DNA of 64,000 bases from Carposina sasakii (taxonomy: Eukaryota > Arthropoda > Insecta > Lepidoptera > Carposinidae): NCBI GenBank assembly GCA_014607495.2, contig CP053153.1, forward strand, positions 11,780,001 through 11,844,000, read 5' to 3'. Position 1 is the stretch's first letter. The number at the start of each line of letters is the position of its first letter. A program made the position numbers and the translations under genes. Positions 1-11,158 of this stretch are shown piece by piece. The notes beneath the pieces were generated by a model. That model did not search any database, was not told the DNA's origin, and saw only the letters and a program-made list of their open reading frames with translations.

Positions 1-232
1 TATATAAATTACATGCCGTGAACCGTCTCCCGGTTTTTTATTTGTAATTTTTTACATGACCGGCTTACTCGCTTTTTATTCATCGATGTCTGCACAGTGA
101 ATAATTTTAAGAGGGTAGGTTTTTTCTGTCATTACTTACCTATATGTTTTGAAGGTTAGTTGTTATATCATTTACTGCGGACTTAGTGTGAACATAGAGA
201 ACTTAATTAGATAATAATATATAGGTATAAAT

Positions 233-382
233 GCAGTTTTCACTTCGAACTCGTTCACGTTAACGTAAATCAGCGAGCCAAGCACATTATGGTATGATGA
301 CGTGATTTGATGAATAAAACTGAAAAATAACAGCTCTACGTAATTAATAGTTTACGTCAACGCGTTCAAAGTGAAAACTTGC
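233..382. repeat. MITE-like segment with inverted ends
   Basis: The left end (GCAGTTTTCACTTCGAAC, 233-250) is inverted imperfectly at 364-382 (GTTCAAAGTGAAAACTTGC), and the next internal stretch (GTTCACGTTAACGTAAA) pairs with TTTACGTCAACGCG. A related sequence with 'cacgttcacgtaaac' lies near 56000-56060. No clear target duplication was found, so this is only a MITE candidate. Confidence 0.4.
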
Positions 383-1550
383 ACTCAGCCCTATGAATAC
401 TATATTATATACTCTCATATTTGTGTAAAGTACTGTCAGTACCTACATAAACCGGTTTTATCAATATACTAATTATATAAATATGTAGAACTCGTAGAGA
501 CGTCAAAAATAATTTTACCAAAGTGTATTATTAGTGTGTGATATTTTGTATGTGAAAGTCTTAAATAGGTAACCATAACCTTAGACTACGCGTTACCGAT
601 AGAAAACTATGGATTTTTGTCAAGACCATTAAAAATAAAAATATTACTCTTAGCCCTCAGCAAAAAGCACAAACGCTCCAATAATCCCAACACCTATTCC
701 GGTCACAAACTTGCGCCACGTAATGCTGAGTTTCTCACGTACCCAACAATAAAACTCAAAGAAATCCAACTCGACAGGAAACTTACTGATAACTACACTT
801 TATATAAAGTGAGAACACGAGTCGTGAGGTAACGTGTAAACAAGCACTTTCAAAGCTGTGAGAGACTGTTTTTTATAGATAACTGACTTCTCTTGTGTAA
901 AATGAGACGTAATTTATCAATGAAATCATTATTTTCAATTACGAATCCCAAAGTGGACCTCATTCAACCGTTTTGTAATGGAGCAATTGAATAGACTACG
1001 GAAAGCGTAGCACGACTACGAACCGTAGTAGTCGAAAACAACGGAAGATAAGTACATATTACCCGTAATAGTAGCAAGATTACATAATCATTTGATTTTT
1101 TACTGCTAAGCCACGTTTAGAAACATACATAAATTATCAGTGATAAATTGCTAGCATATGTATCTATGTATTATAATTATAATATTGTGCAATGTATTTA
1201 AATTCTAAATAAATACCTATAATTTCGAATGAAATGCAGCTGATTCGGTGGGCGGAAGCTATCATTTATAAATAGACAGAAAAAAAATATTATTGTACCA
1301 TAAATTTTACATACAAAGGCAAACTTTCTAGTGGTATTCTCTACCAGCTAACCCGGTTAATTAAGAACATTATCAAAGATACAAAAGAAAACTCTTTATT
1401 GCTATATTAGCCTGTATTCGCGAACCATTATTACAAAGTAACACGAACAACATTTAAACAAAATGCATAAACTGCTTTACTGGGAAAATATCTCGGCTGG
1501 TGTAAATCTCGCAAACAAAGCAGACAAACTCGGCTCGCCAAGCTCCGACA

Positions 1551-1604
1551 AGTGTGCAGTGAGTGCAGGCTGTCAAGTGAGACAGACTGCACTCACTGCA
1601 CACT
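1551..1604. repeat. Perfect 18-bp hairpin
   Basis: AGTGTGCAGTGAGTGCAG at 1551-1568 is followed, after an 18-nt loop, by its exact reverse complement at 1587-1604. The stem is half GC in an AT-rich neighbourhood. It overlaps a 90-codon open frame that shows no known domain. Function unknown; it could be a small structured RNA, a transposon terminus or chance. Confidence 0.6.
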
Positions 1605-4384
1605 CTGCAACTCGCACTGACATACTCGACCCGCGAAATTTAGGGTACCTATACACTACAAGCTCTAGCGCAGTTTTGGGCTGGAATTGGAATAGTATAG
1701 ATCAGGAATTAAGCTTGTTGTGTCTGGCTGTGTAGAGCTATTCTAATTGTAGATGACTGAGATAGAAAGGAGCAGGTTACAACTAATTTAAAGTTTATTT
1801 TCATGCGGTCAGAATCGATCATATTTATTCATTTTTTTCTGGCCCGGGATACTAGTCTAAATTAACACAAGGCATCATTATTTTCATACTCCTCTATATC
1901 ATGAGGTCTCTCTAACGAAAACTAAATTTAAAATAAGGTTAAAAACCTAATAATTAATAAGATTATAAACTAATACTAAAACTTATTTTTAAAATTGCGT
2001 AAATTAGTAACTGCTACAACTCGCACCGTACTGTTTTCCTTATTTCCTTTTCTATAGGCAAGAAAATATTGTGATCATTTTAATTATGACATAAGGTAAA
2101 TAATGTAATGTTATATTATCTGCGTCTATACTTATAAGCATCATGTCCAACCACAAAAACTTCTAAGAAAATCTGGCGCCATAGCCGGAAGCTAGTATGT
2201 TTACATAAGCTATTTGAAGCCACTTTTGACCTCTTGACATTCGATATCTCATGTAAGTATAAGACTGCCGGATGAACTGTCAGTATACACGACACCACAA
2301 CCACGTCAGTCAGCGACTGATAGTGTGAAAGGGCCCTTGCATTCAAACTGTAAACTAACTTAACCGAGTTAGCGGGAATTCTGCGTAGAATTTATGTAAC
2401 TTCGAAGTGATATACGTCGGGTTTTGCATTTGCTCGTGATTTTGAGATTTAAGGATGTTTATGTCGGGAAGTGGATTGTGGGATTTGCTTATTCATCGCT
2501 TTACATATGATATTCGTTTTTAATAGTGAAATAATGTAGTCTTTTGTGTGAATGTGCAGGAGAGAAGGCTTTGCTAAAGAGAACTGAAGTTTGCTTTGTT
2601 TGCAATCATCGGTTTCACGGCAGTAAGTTTTTTGTTACTTATTTACTGACGTAATGTGTTAAAGAATTCCTGGTTTTTTTTTCTACTTTACATACTTATT
2701 GTGCATTGTTACATTCCGGTTTAGTTAAATATTAAATACTTTCCACGTAGAGCTATATTCATTAATTACATTTTTACGGTTATTTTCTTTACACAGAAAG
2801 AAATAGAAAATCGATAATACAGGAAATAAGAATAAGCGATTTAAAAATAATGAACCGAAAGGGCTTTCGATAAAATCGGCTTACAATAAATTGAATTTGT
2901 CTTACGGTCACTGCCTTTTAAAAGATACGGAAAGGTGACATTTATTTACTTGAAAATAAATTTTATCAACTGGCGAGATTTTTAGTTTTAAATTTTTAGT
3001 GAGGAATGTTTTTAACCTATTTAAAGCATGAAATTTTATGCAAATCTAGTTCGCCCTTATAAATTAGGAATGTGTAATCAAAACTTATTTACCTACAATA
3101 TGGCTCTACTTTTTTAACAAGAAAATATAATATAATTTATATATAAAGGTATACAGTTAAGTATAATTTTCTACTAACAAATATACAATTTTTGTATGTA
3201 GTAAATTCAGAGAGTTAGTAATAAAAGCGGCTTAATAAGATACGTATCGGTGTATAGGCCGGACCTCTCGACGCCACTCAACGGCGATTGATTTACCAAA
3301 AACTGCCTAAAACTGTAGTCAGTGGATCAACTTGGTGTTGCCCCGGCGTTGCCCTTTCACATGGACGAAGTCGTGGGCAGCCGCTATAGAAAAGTGTTGT
3401 TTTTAGACGTTTTGAGGCAATTTTTCAATTTTTTCTCTCCGTAAGAACCATCCTCGTACTTCAAAGAATATTCTAAAACAATAATGAGCGATATCGGTTC
3501 AGCTGTTCTCGAGATTTGCGCTTAGCAACACGTTCAGCGATTCATTTTTATATTATAGAAGAAGAAGATATATTCATACCACTGTGTTTCCAAAATGGAG
3601 TAGCTTGAGCTGCAGGATCACGACACGATGGTGATCCTTACAGTAACGTTTAACATAGCGGGCTCAGGACGCCAATGATCAGTTGCTTGCCCATCGCCTG
3701 AGGCATCGTTCCTTAGTCAACTCTTGCTGCATCAGCACCTCCCACCCTCAGTAAAATTTAGCAGATCATTTATTTGCAGGGTCTTCTCTTTGGATAACAT
3801 GGCTTTCCCGCAAGAGTATTTGCACCCGAATTTATGTTTATTTATTTATATCTTCACAATACAAGACCTTATCCACCTGGGACCATCATGGGACCTAGGA
3901 CGATAACATGGGACTAAGTTAGTGTACCTAAAAATATTAAAATGTAATTTTGGCAAAAGTTTAGGAGCAAAGAAATCATACGCTTTATCGGCTTTAGTTT
4001 TATGGTATTTTCTTCATACCAAAGTATTAAATTCTATAAAAATAAGTTGTATGATAACTTATTCCACTGATCTTAATAACTACACTGTGTCCCCTTTTAA
4101 GTGCTCTTAATCTCTGATCAAACGTAAACAGGTCCGCCAGAGCCAGCACTCTACACCGCAGCCGCACATGGCACTCGTGCCAAAATCAATTTATAGCTAT
4201 GACGCTTCCCTGTGACACAGTGAAAAGAAATCAGTAATCAAACTTGTATGAAATAATATTCTTTCAAACCTTCATCCTTATTATCTGTAGGGAGGTATTT
4301 GTAAACCTACCTTATTATTTGGAGCTGCCACCCTAATAAAAATCTGTAATATCAGTGATATTTAAGTAAAATGAGTCATGTATA

Positions 4385-4760
4385 TGGCAAATGCAAGCAA
4401 GAAGATTACATATACCCAAAATGGGATATCCATAGCTGTAGGAACACGAGGGAAATCCTTGCAGACACGTTTAGCGGGGTAAGATGTTAGTAAACAGTAG
4501 CAAATTGCTAGCTCATCGCCTGAGGGAACACCCTTGAATTTCTTGAACCCTGACGGGGCGCCTCGTCTTTTCTGTATGTTTCACGTCGCGACGGCTGTAT
4601 ACATTTTGTATGAAAGTAGATTAAACGGGCGCCGCGACTGCGACGGGTCCGTGTCTTGCGTCTGTTCTGTGTGGCCGTCCCGTTAGTCGCCACTCACGAC
4701 ATGCATGGCAGGAGATGATGGTGATGATAAATTAAGTAAAGCCCCGCATCAGCACAGGCA
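4385..4760 (+). repeat. Dispersed repeat family B, copy
   Basis: Carries the family words 'agctcatcgcctgag' and 'cgacatgcatggcaggagatg'. The same words recur at about 3600-3740 and 6545-6660, at 28480-28690 and 51600-51790 (plus strand), and inverted at 26800-26945, 46060-46160, 50090-50215 and 62270-62445. It behaves like the 3' part of a LINE or SINE; there is no coding capacity in any copy. Confidence 0.6.
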
Positions 4761-4788
4761 AGAATGTTACTATGTTAAAAAGAACTGT

Positions 4789-4904
4789 GGGGTAAGCACG
4801 AACCATTTTACGCGGCGTAACGCTAGCGACTCGCTAGCAAAATCTATGTGATTTGACAGTTGGACGATAGCATTACGGCCTATCGACAGGTTCTTGCTTA
4901 CCCC
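4789..4904. mobile_element. Short MITE (GGGGTAAGCACGAACC ends), copy 1
   Basis: 116 bp that begins GGGGTAAGCACGAACC and ends with a near-inverse (GGTTCTTGCTTACCCC). The interior repeats 'ttttacgcggcgtaacgc' and 'tagcgactcgctag'. A second copy with the same termini is at 5787-5893. No coding capacity and no convincing target duplication. Confidence 0.7.
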
Positions 4905-5152
4905 TCTGGCTACCTATTTAATTTTACTATAACTTTACTACACACATACCAGAATCAATTTACAGCTATATGTGCTTTCCATAATACGCTCGGTTCCTAG
5001 AGGCTTTCAAATTAATAAGGTTAGGTATGTTAATTACTTTTCGACAGTGTTAATCATTTTAACTGAAACGAGATTAGGTATAAATACGTATACGTTATAA
5101 GATTTACCAACTTAGTACACCAAAGTGGTAGAATATAAATTTATTTTACAAT

Positions 5153-5757
5153 ACAGGATGTAACAAAAAGGGTAGGTATGTTAAGCGAAAAGTTATGTAA
5201 ATAGCCCACTATATACAGGGTGATTTTTGGTCGTCAACGTTTCCGAAAACTACGGAATCTCCTCATCATCACGATCATTTTTCTCCATGGAAGCATACCT
5301 GGGAAGTGTCTGGTTTCCAAAATATTAGGGTCCAAAGTTGAGTAAATAGACTGCGTTTTTCTGCATAAATGCACATAGACGCGCGTAGCAGGATTTTTTC
5401 ACGAAAAATAATTAATATCTGTCTATAAAAAAACTAACATAAACACTAGACACTATAAATTTCGCACGATCAAGGAATTTAAAAATTAAAAAAAAAAAAA
5501 ATCCCAGCATTTTTTTTGGCATAAACTTACTTTATTTCATGTATAGAATACGTACCCTTCGTTAAAGGTGGCCACAAAAAAACACCCTGTATAACCCATT
5601 TCCAAAATTTAAGACTCGAAATCACTTTTTATTTTTCAAGATCGTATGAGATCTGGTAAAATAAACATGTGATTTCGAGTCTCTTTGGAAATAGGTTCTC
5701 TAAAGCGGGTTATTTACATAGCTTTTCGCTTAACATACCCCTTTTGTTACACCCTGT
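5153..5757. mobile_element. MITE family M2, interrupted by an M1 MITE
   Basis: Starts ACAGGATGTAACAAAAAGGG and ends with its inverse (..TTGTTACACCCTGT). The first 50 bases (GTTAAGCGAAAAG.TATGTAAATAGCCCACT) are mirrored at the other end (..TATTTACATAGCTTTTCGCTTAAC), as expected for a non-autonomous element with long terminal inverted repeats. A complete M1-family MITE (5215-5590) sits inside the left arm, so M1 inserted after M2. Confidence 0.8.
5215..5590 (-). mobile_element. MITE family M1, nested copy
   Basis: Begins ACAGGGTGATTTTTGGTCG and ends ..AAAAACACCCTGT. It is the reverse of copies at 12915-13286, 19795-20163, 35641-36024 and 49225-49593, and has the same orientation as 22120-22489. 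The family is about 370-390 bp with imperfect terminal inverted repeats and no open frame of note. It lies inside the M2 MITE at 5153-5757. Confidence 0.8.
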
Positions 5758-5786
5758 ATATTTTGATTTATATGGGTAAAACTGGT

Positions 5787-5893
5787 GGGGTAAGCACGAA
5801 CCTTTTTACGCGGCGTAACGCTAGCGACTCGCTAACAAAATCTATGAAATTTGATTTGACGTTACGGACTATCGAGAGGTTCGTGCTCACCCC
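5787..5893. mobile_element. Short MITE (GGGGTAAGCACGAACC ends), copy 2
   Basis: 107 bp, same terminal and internal words as the element at 4789-4904, with a small internal deletion. Ends GGTTCGTGCTCACCCC. Confidence 0.7.
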
Positions 5894-5899
5894 ACGGTT

Positions 5900-7284
5900 C
5901 GTATTTACAGTAAAGGATAGTCTCGATAGAGCTATGCAAATATGCATGTGGGCAAATGAGGTCCTACCCTTAAGCTATTAATGTCTTTTCCACTCCAGTA
6001 AATCGTTGAATAACCACTGAAGTAGAAACTATCCTAGATAGTTATACTCAAATATCCATTCAGTATGGAGATTATCTTGTACCCTATTTAACATAATTTA
6101 AGTGCAATTACACTTAAGTTAAAGTCTCCGGACAAAGTACCTAACTAACCTAGCAACTAAAGCAATCTTAGATATTTCATCCATGCGACCATCATGTAAG
6201 GGAATCATGAATATACCAAATAAATATAATGCTTGAAAATAACATTTAACCTGTATTTTTCTTGTAATAATGTTATAAGTTCTTCACTGCCTCCCAATAC
6301 AATGCTAGTAAATATTTCATGGATGCCATTAGATGGTGGTGACACTGGCAGATTTCTCAATAAGCGGATAGTTCTAACTACTAACATTCTCTAAGCTTAA
6401 TCAAGATTGAGACAGCATCAACTTTACCCATCGCAGACCTATCCTAACCGTTGGATAAATCGGCCCTTAAAATAATGGCTTTGACATACCTAAAGACGAA
6501 CGGACAGACATACATAGATAGGTATATTACATATACAGTGAGCTGGGTTAGCCAGAACTGCAGGTTCATAAAGGGGATCCCACGGTCACGTTTAGCATAA
6601 ATGTAAACGATCAGTGATAAGTTTACCTAGCTTACGGAATCTATAAAAGTAACCTTATTGTTATCCGACTATGGACCCCTAAAAATCCCGCATTACATAA
6701 ATGTCAATTTCAGCATATTAATGCCTATGTAAAGTCAAATGTTAATTTACTACTAAAAGTCTGCGGCTACGGCAAAGTGGCACTTCGCCGCTGCGCCAGT
6801 CTGAGCACGACACAGGCCCATTAGCGTGTAATGACTTTACCTACCATGTACCTACGGAGGAGGTAGTCATATAATACATACACGTACGTTCTTTTATCAA
6901 ATTAACTATAGATATTACGTGTTTCAGCGCTAAGTTTTTCATCGGTTGAGAGATGGTAGTAGGGACATCTTTGTTGTTGATATTACCTATACAAAAATAA
7001 AAAGTAAGATGTAAAGATTTTTACATCCGAAACGTCTTTGTAAGCTCTCGGTACGACTGATACAATTTCACGGTTTACTTCGAGGATTGTGTCCACGAAG
7101 CATGAAAGCGTGTCTCGCCTGGGGGAATACTGTTCTAATATATTGCATATATTGTTCTAATATAAACCTCTTGTCTATTGAATCCAAATTAAATATAGTA
7201 CCTATGTAATTTTGCAATAATTTAGATAATTTGTGTGTATATTTATAAATAGGTTTGTTGATACCTATCAAATAACAGCAAAAT
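5900..7284. other. Non-coding stretch
   Basis: No gene recognised. A degraded family-B repeat lies at about 6545-6660. The segment near 6400-6470 ('gacagcatcaactttac', 'ggataaatcgg') recurs inverted near 47930-48000, so part of this stretch is dispersed repeat. Nothing else stands out. Confidence 0.5.
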
Positions 7285-7289
7285 CTTTT

Positions 7290-7402
7290 TGATATGTAAG
7301 GGAAACGACCGTCTGCTCGAGTAGTGGTTTATTAACTGCCAGATAATACAGATTTACATAGGAAGATGCATTTACCTAGTTATAGCTAACCGATACATTA
7401 CA
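7290..7402 (-). repeat. 3' LTR of element 3
   Basis: 113 bp, reading TGTAATG...CATATCA on the minus strand. It differs from the reassembled 5' LTR at about two positions, which suggests a fairly recent insertion. Flanked on the left by the target duplication CTTTT (7285-7289). Confidence 0.88.
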
Positions 7403-7486
7403 CTCCTCCAACATCAGTTTGGGAACCTGGTAACAATGGATAAAAACAAAACATATATAAACATATACTTAATACACAACTTTAAC

Positions 7487-10252
7487 TTACAGCTTATAAT
7501 TAATTAATTTAGTCCTAGGTCTAAGATTCATTGTGTGAGTGCTAGTTGGAACCTCGCCTTGGCCATTGGTGGGTGGTATGTCAACCTGTTGCTGCGCCGG
7601 CGCATCTGCAGTAGCAGCGGCCGGCGGAGTCGGCGCATTTTGCACTATCGCGCAAGCCTCGCTCCCCTCCCTCAATAAACTTTGCTGATTACCACAGTCA
7701 TTGTTAGAAAAAATTTCATCTGATTCACACTCTACGAAATTATCATCATTATCATCTAAAGGCGTAACAGGTGTTTCTAACGGTAATCTTACAATATCCG
7801 ATTGATTTGATAATGGCGCATTGCTTTGTACCGGTACATTACTTTGTACAGGCCACCCCAAAGGTTGAGAAGGAGATAACGATACGGTCTGTTCCGCGGC
7901 TGTAATACCTTCATGATAAATTCTCAATTGATCTACGTGCCTACTACATATACCAACGTTTTCTACGTCCACTGAATACATCCTGTTTCCTAACTTGGCT
8001 ATTATTTTACCTACTGACCAATTTGGTTTTCGCGAAACATAACACCGTACCCACACCTTTTGCCCGATTTGGAATTCGCTCCGGCGGCATTTCGGAGCAA
8101 ATAATTCGTTACTTTTATCTATACTGGTTGGAGGAAGAATCAGATCGAGTTTGCTTCGTAGTTGACGGCCGAACATCAAACTGGCTGGTGAGTCACCCGT
8201 AGAACAATGCGCGCTGTTACGGTACTCAAATAAACAACTCGCCAATCTATCATTTATTTGTTGTAATGTAGTGTTTGCATTATCTAATAGGATGCACTTT
8301 AGCATTTTTTTGCTACAAGGATGATAGATTGGCGAAGTCATGTGTTTAACACCATTCATTTTACAAAATTGTGCAAACTCATCGTTTGTGATTTTAGGGT
8401 CATTGTCCGACACGATAACACGAGGTAGCCCAAACGTACAAAATATGGACCTCAATTTGTCTGTGAGTGATTTTGTTGATAAATTGTTAGCCATATGTAC
8501 ACATTCTATCCATTTAGTGTAACTATCAACCACGACAAGATAGACCCGTTGTGCTACTTGCATGTAGTCGATGTGTATACGCTCCCACGGCGCGCGCGCT
8601 GGCGGCCAGGGCGCGGCGGGCGCTCGCGGCGGCGCGGCTCGCAGCGCACTGCAGCTGCTGCAGCTCAGCACTGCACTCTCGATCGCTGCATCGATACCGG
8701 GCCACCACATTTTGCTTCGCGCAACATTTTTAGTCTTTACTACGCCTAAATGTGTCTTATGCAATTCCCTAATCATCCTGTCCCTAAAAACGTGCGGAAT
8801 AATAATCCTGTGGCCACGCATAAGACAACCCTGTTCAATATCTAAATCTCCTTGACATTTGAAATAAGGCATTATTTCCGTACATTTTATATTACGTGGC
8901 CATCCATTTCGCATGTATTTAATGACAGTTTGCAATAATTTTGACTCATAATTATATGCCAACAGAAAGATAACATACCTCTGTAGACGTGAATCTGCCA
9001 TTACAGACACACCGTTCTTTTTCCCGAATATGGCTAACAATGGTCTGTGATCAGTTTGAAGAACGAATGGTACTTCCCGCCCGTATAGATATTGGTGGAA
9101 ATGTTTCACACCAAAAATTATAGCTGCAGCCTCTTTATGAATTTGGCTATAATTTTTTTCGCTAGTTGAGAGGGACCTAGATGCGAACGCGAGAGGTCGC
9201 TCTTGTCCATCGAGTCCCTGCGCCAGCACCGCGCCGTGCCCGGTGGGGCTCGCGTCCACGATGAGCACGAGGCGCGCGCCCGGCTCGAAGTGAGCCAGCA
9301 CCCTGTCCCCCGCCAGCTCGCGTTTCACCCTATTGTAGGCCTGCTCATGAGCTTGGCTCCAACACCAACTAGCATCCTTGCGGAGAAGGTCGTGCAGAGG
9401 ACTTAAAATGGCTGACGCATTTGGTATAAAGTTTCTATAGTAATTTATCATTCCTAAAAACCGTTTAACCTCAAGTACGCTTTTTGGTCGTGGAGAATCA
9501 ATGATTGCTTCTACCTTTTTTTTACAAGTTTTGATTCCGCTTTTGTTAATGACATACCCTAGATATGTTACGCTTTGTTTAAAAAATTGACATTTTTCTT
9601 TTCGTAACCTCAAGCCTGCATCATTGAGTCTGCCTAAAACTTCACGTAACCTGAATAAATGCTGGTCTTTGGTCTCTGCAGTAACTGCTACGTCGTCTAA
9701 CCAACAAGTAACGCCCTCTATGCCTGCTAGTAACATTTCCATCGTTCTTTGGAATATGGCCGGCGCGTTTGCCAACCCGTACACAAGGCGCGTATATTTG
9801 AAAAGGCCGCGCGTTGTATTGATAGTGGTGAGGTTTTGTGACTCATCATCTAGCACAAATTGATTGTATGCGTTACTAAGGTCTAATTTAGTGTACCTCT
9901 CACCCCCACCAATCCTGGCAAAAACCTCTTCAATACGCGGCATCGGATATTTATCGATATGCAAATCCTTATTTAAAGTAACTGAGTAATCGCCTGCTAT
10001 TTTCACCTGACCGTTTTCCTTTAATACCGGGACTATTGGGGACTTGTACGTACTCGCGTCGACCTCCTTCGGGTACACAAGATTACGTAACAAATGGTAC
10101 GTCTCCTCAGACAAATGAGTAATTAACACAGCACATTTATGATCATCGTTAATGTTGTTAAGTTTTATAAACTGAGTTAATTGACCTTTAAATATCGACC
10201 AATCGCCTATTTTGTGATCAAAATTGGTAATATTTCCCAAAAACATCGACAT
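7487..10252 (-). CDS. Gag-Pol remnant with in-frame deletions (RT, RNase H, integrase)
   Basis: About 921 codons from the ATG at 10252 (an upstream in-frame GTG at 10267 is less likely). Residues 1-65 look like a Gag N-terminus and then jump straight into the reverse transcriptase; the rest of Gag, the zinc knuckle and the protease are gone. RT is otherwise recognisable, with WLDD in the place of the usual YxDD box. RNase H carries IVDAS and QTDHRP. A second junction after YNYESK removes the RNase H end, and a third after YHPCSKK removes the integrase region with the catalytic Glu. The integrase HHCC zinc finger and two Asp (HIDYMQ, VSDND) remain. The frame stays open through all three junctions. 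The product cannot be a complete replication or integration machinery; the copy must depend on a helper or be dead. Confidence 0.85.
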   Translation of the reverse strand: MSMFLGNITNFDHKIGDWSIFKGQLTQFIKLNNINDDHKCAVLITHLSEETYHLLRNLVYPKEVDASTYKSPIVPVLKENGQVKIAGDYSVTLNKDLHIDKYPMPRIEEVFARIGGGERYTKLDLSNAYNQFVLDDESQNLTTINTTRGLFKYTRLVYGLANAPAIFQRTMEMLLAGIEGVTCWLDDVAVTAETKDQHLFRLREVLGRLNDAGLRLRKEKCQFFKQSVTYLGYVINKSGIKTCKKKVEAIIDSPRPKSVLEVKRFLGMINYYRNFIPNASAILSPLHDLLRKDASWCWSQAHEQAYNRVKRELAGDRVLAHFEPGARLVLIVDASPTGHGAVLAQGLDGQERPLAFASRSLSTSEKNYSQIHKEAAAIIFGVKHFHQYLYGREVPFVLQTDHRPLLAIFGKKNGVSVMADSRLQRYVIFLLAYNYESKLLQTVIKYMRNGWPRNIKCTEIMPYFKCQGDLDIEQGCLMRGHRIIIPHVFRDRMIRELHKTHLGVVKTKNVARSKMWWPGIDAAIESAVLSCSSCSALRAAPPRAPAAPWPPARAPWERIHIDYMQVAQRVYLVVVDSYTKWIECVHMANNLSTKSLTDKLRSIFCTFGLPRVIVSDNDPKITNDEFAQFCKMNGVKHMTSPIYHPCSKKMLKCILLDNANTTLQQINDRLASCLFEYRNSAHCSTGDSPASLMFGRQLRSKLDLILPPTSIDKSNELFAPKCRRSEFQIGQKVWVRCYVSRKPNWSVGKIIAKLGNRMYSVDVENVGICSRHVDQLRIYHEGITAAEQTVSLSPSQPLGWPVQSNVPVQSNAPLSNQSDIVRLPLETPVTPLDDNDDNFVECESDEIFSNNDCGNQQSLLREGSEACAIVQNAPTPPAAATADAPAQQQVDIPPTNGQGEVPTSTHTMNLRPRTKLINYKL

Positions 10253-10305
10253 TTTTACTTTTAGCACGCGCGGGTAGTTATTTTGTTAACAAACTCGTTC
10301 GCCAA

Positions 10306-10315
10306 TGATATGTAA
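10306..10315 (-). repeat. 5' LTR of element 3, inner fragment
   Basis: The ten bases TGATATGTAA match the start of the 3' LTR at 7290-7299 (plus-strand reading). The LTR continues at 14394 after the inserted DNA transposon. TAA at 10313-10315 is the left copy of that transposon's target duplication. Confidence 0.8.
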
Positions 10316-10700
10316 AGGTGGGTTCCTACGGTCCGCGATATTGCAGACGGACGCGGACGCGCCGACGGCTACGGACGAACGCGCACCACGGACGAGGCTA
10401 TCCCACGGTGCGTGCCCGTCCGTGGTCGTCGGCGGTCCGGGCCGAAATACGTGGAAGACTTTGAAAGTATTTACGTTGCAAGTATCGTAGTGATAAATTA
10501 AACCTTAGGCTATATCTATTAAGGTGTATAATCGCGCTAACTGAAAGAGAATACTTTCAAAGTAAAAAAGTATTTTTTTTGCCAGCGGGATTATAAAACG
10601 GGATTATTGAAATAAGGACTATTTTCTCTGAAATACTTTAGTACCTAGGCATCGGCGCCCGGCAACCCATGGAATACTTGAGGGTATTTATTTTGTAGCA

Positions 10701-11019
10701 CGAAATTGTATAAGGCGTTACAATTCGGAAGTTCAAACATTCACTATGGGTGCGCCCACCACCGGGCCCTACACCCTCCACTGACCCACGGATCTGATAA
10801 CTCATAACATAACTGCGAAAACAGGCACTTGCACTAATTAGAATCGCCACGTGAAACCAGACCCAAACACTGGCGATTGTAATTAGTGCAAGTGCCTGTT
10901 TTCTCAGTTATGTTATGAGTTATCAGATCCGTGGGTCAGTGGAGGGTGTAGGGCCCGGTGGTGGGCATACCCATAGTAAATGTTTGAACTTCCGAATTGT
11001 AACGCCTTATACAATTTCA
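10701..11019. mobile_element. Fold-back element, 149-bp inverted arms, copy 1
   Basis: The left arm 10701-10849 and right arm 10871-11019 are near-perfect inverse copies separated by only 21 bp. The arms contain GTGGGCGCACCC-like and GGGCCCTACACCCTCCACTG words. A related copy is at 34973-35263. No coding capacity. The transcript would form a very long hairpin. Confidence 0.88.
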
Positions 11020-11158
11020 TTTATGTTCTTTATGTCTAAGAAAACTAGGATAATATTTCTATAAAAACCTTATTAACAACTTGGTACAAGTTGTTTGTTT
11101 ACAGTATATACTTTGTACAGCGGACTCGAAATAGTTTGAAGCACGACTATAAGCTCCT

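Larger units (their letters stand above)
1..3580. other. Non-coding flank, no gene recognised
   Basis: AT-rich sequence with only short open frames (all under 100 codons, no recognisable domain). It holds one terminal-inverted-repeat-like segment near 233-382 and one perfect hairpin at 1551-1604, both listed separately. Around 3345-3400 there is a degraded piece resembling the Helitron-like 3' end seen elsewhere in the window. I see no promoter, RNA gene or exon that can be defended. Confidence 0.6.

Noticed and set aside
2116..2346. 76-codon minus-strand frame
   Set aside because: No recognisable domain and no supporting context; frames of this length are expected by chance.
8340..8855. Several plus-strand open frames rich in Arg and Ala
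   Set aside because: They are antisense shadows of the GC-rich integrase segment of the minus-strand Gag-Pol (7487-10252).
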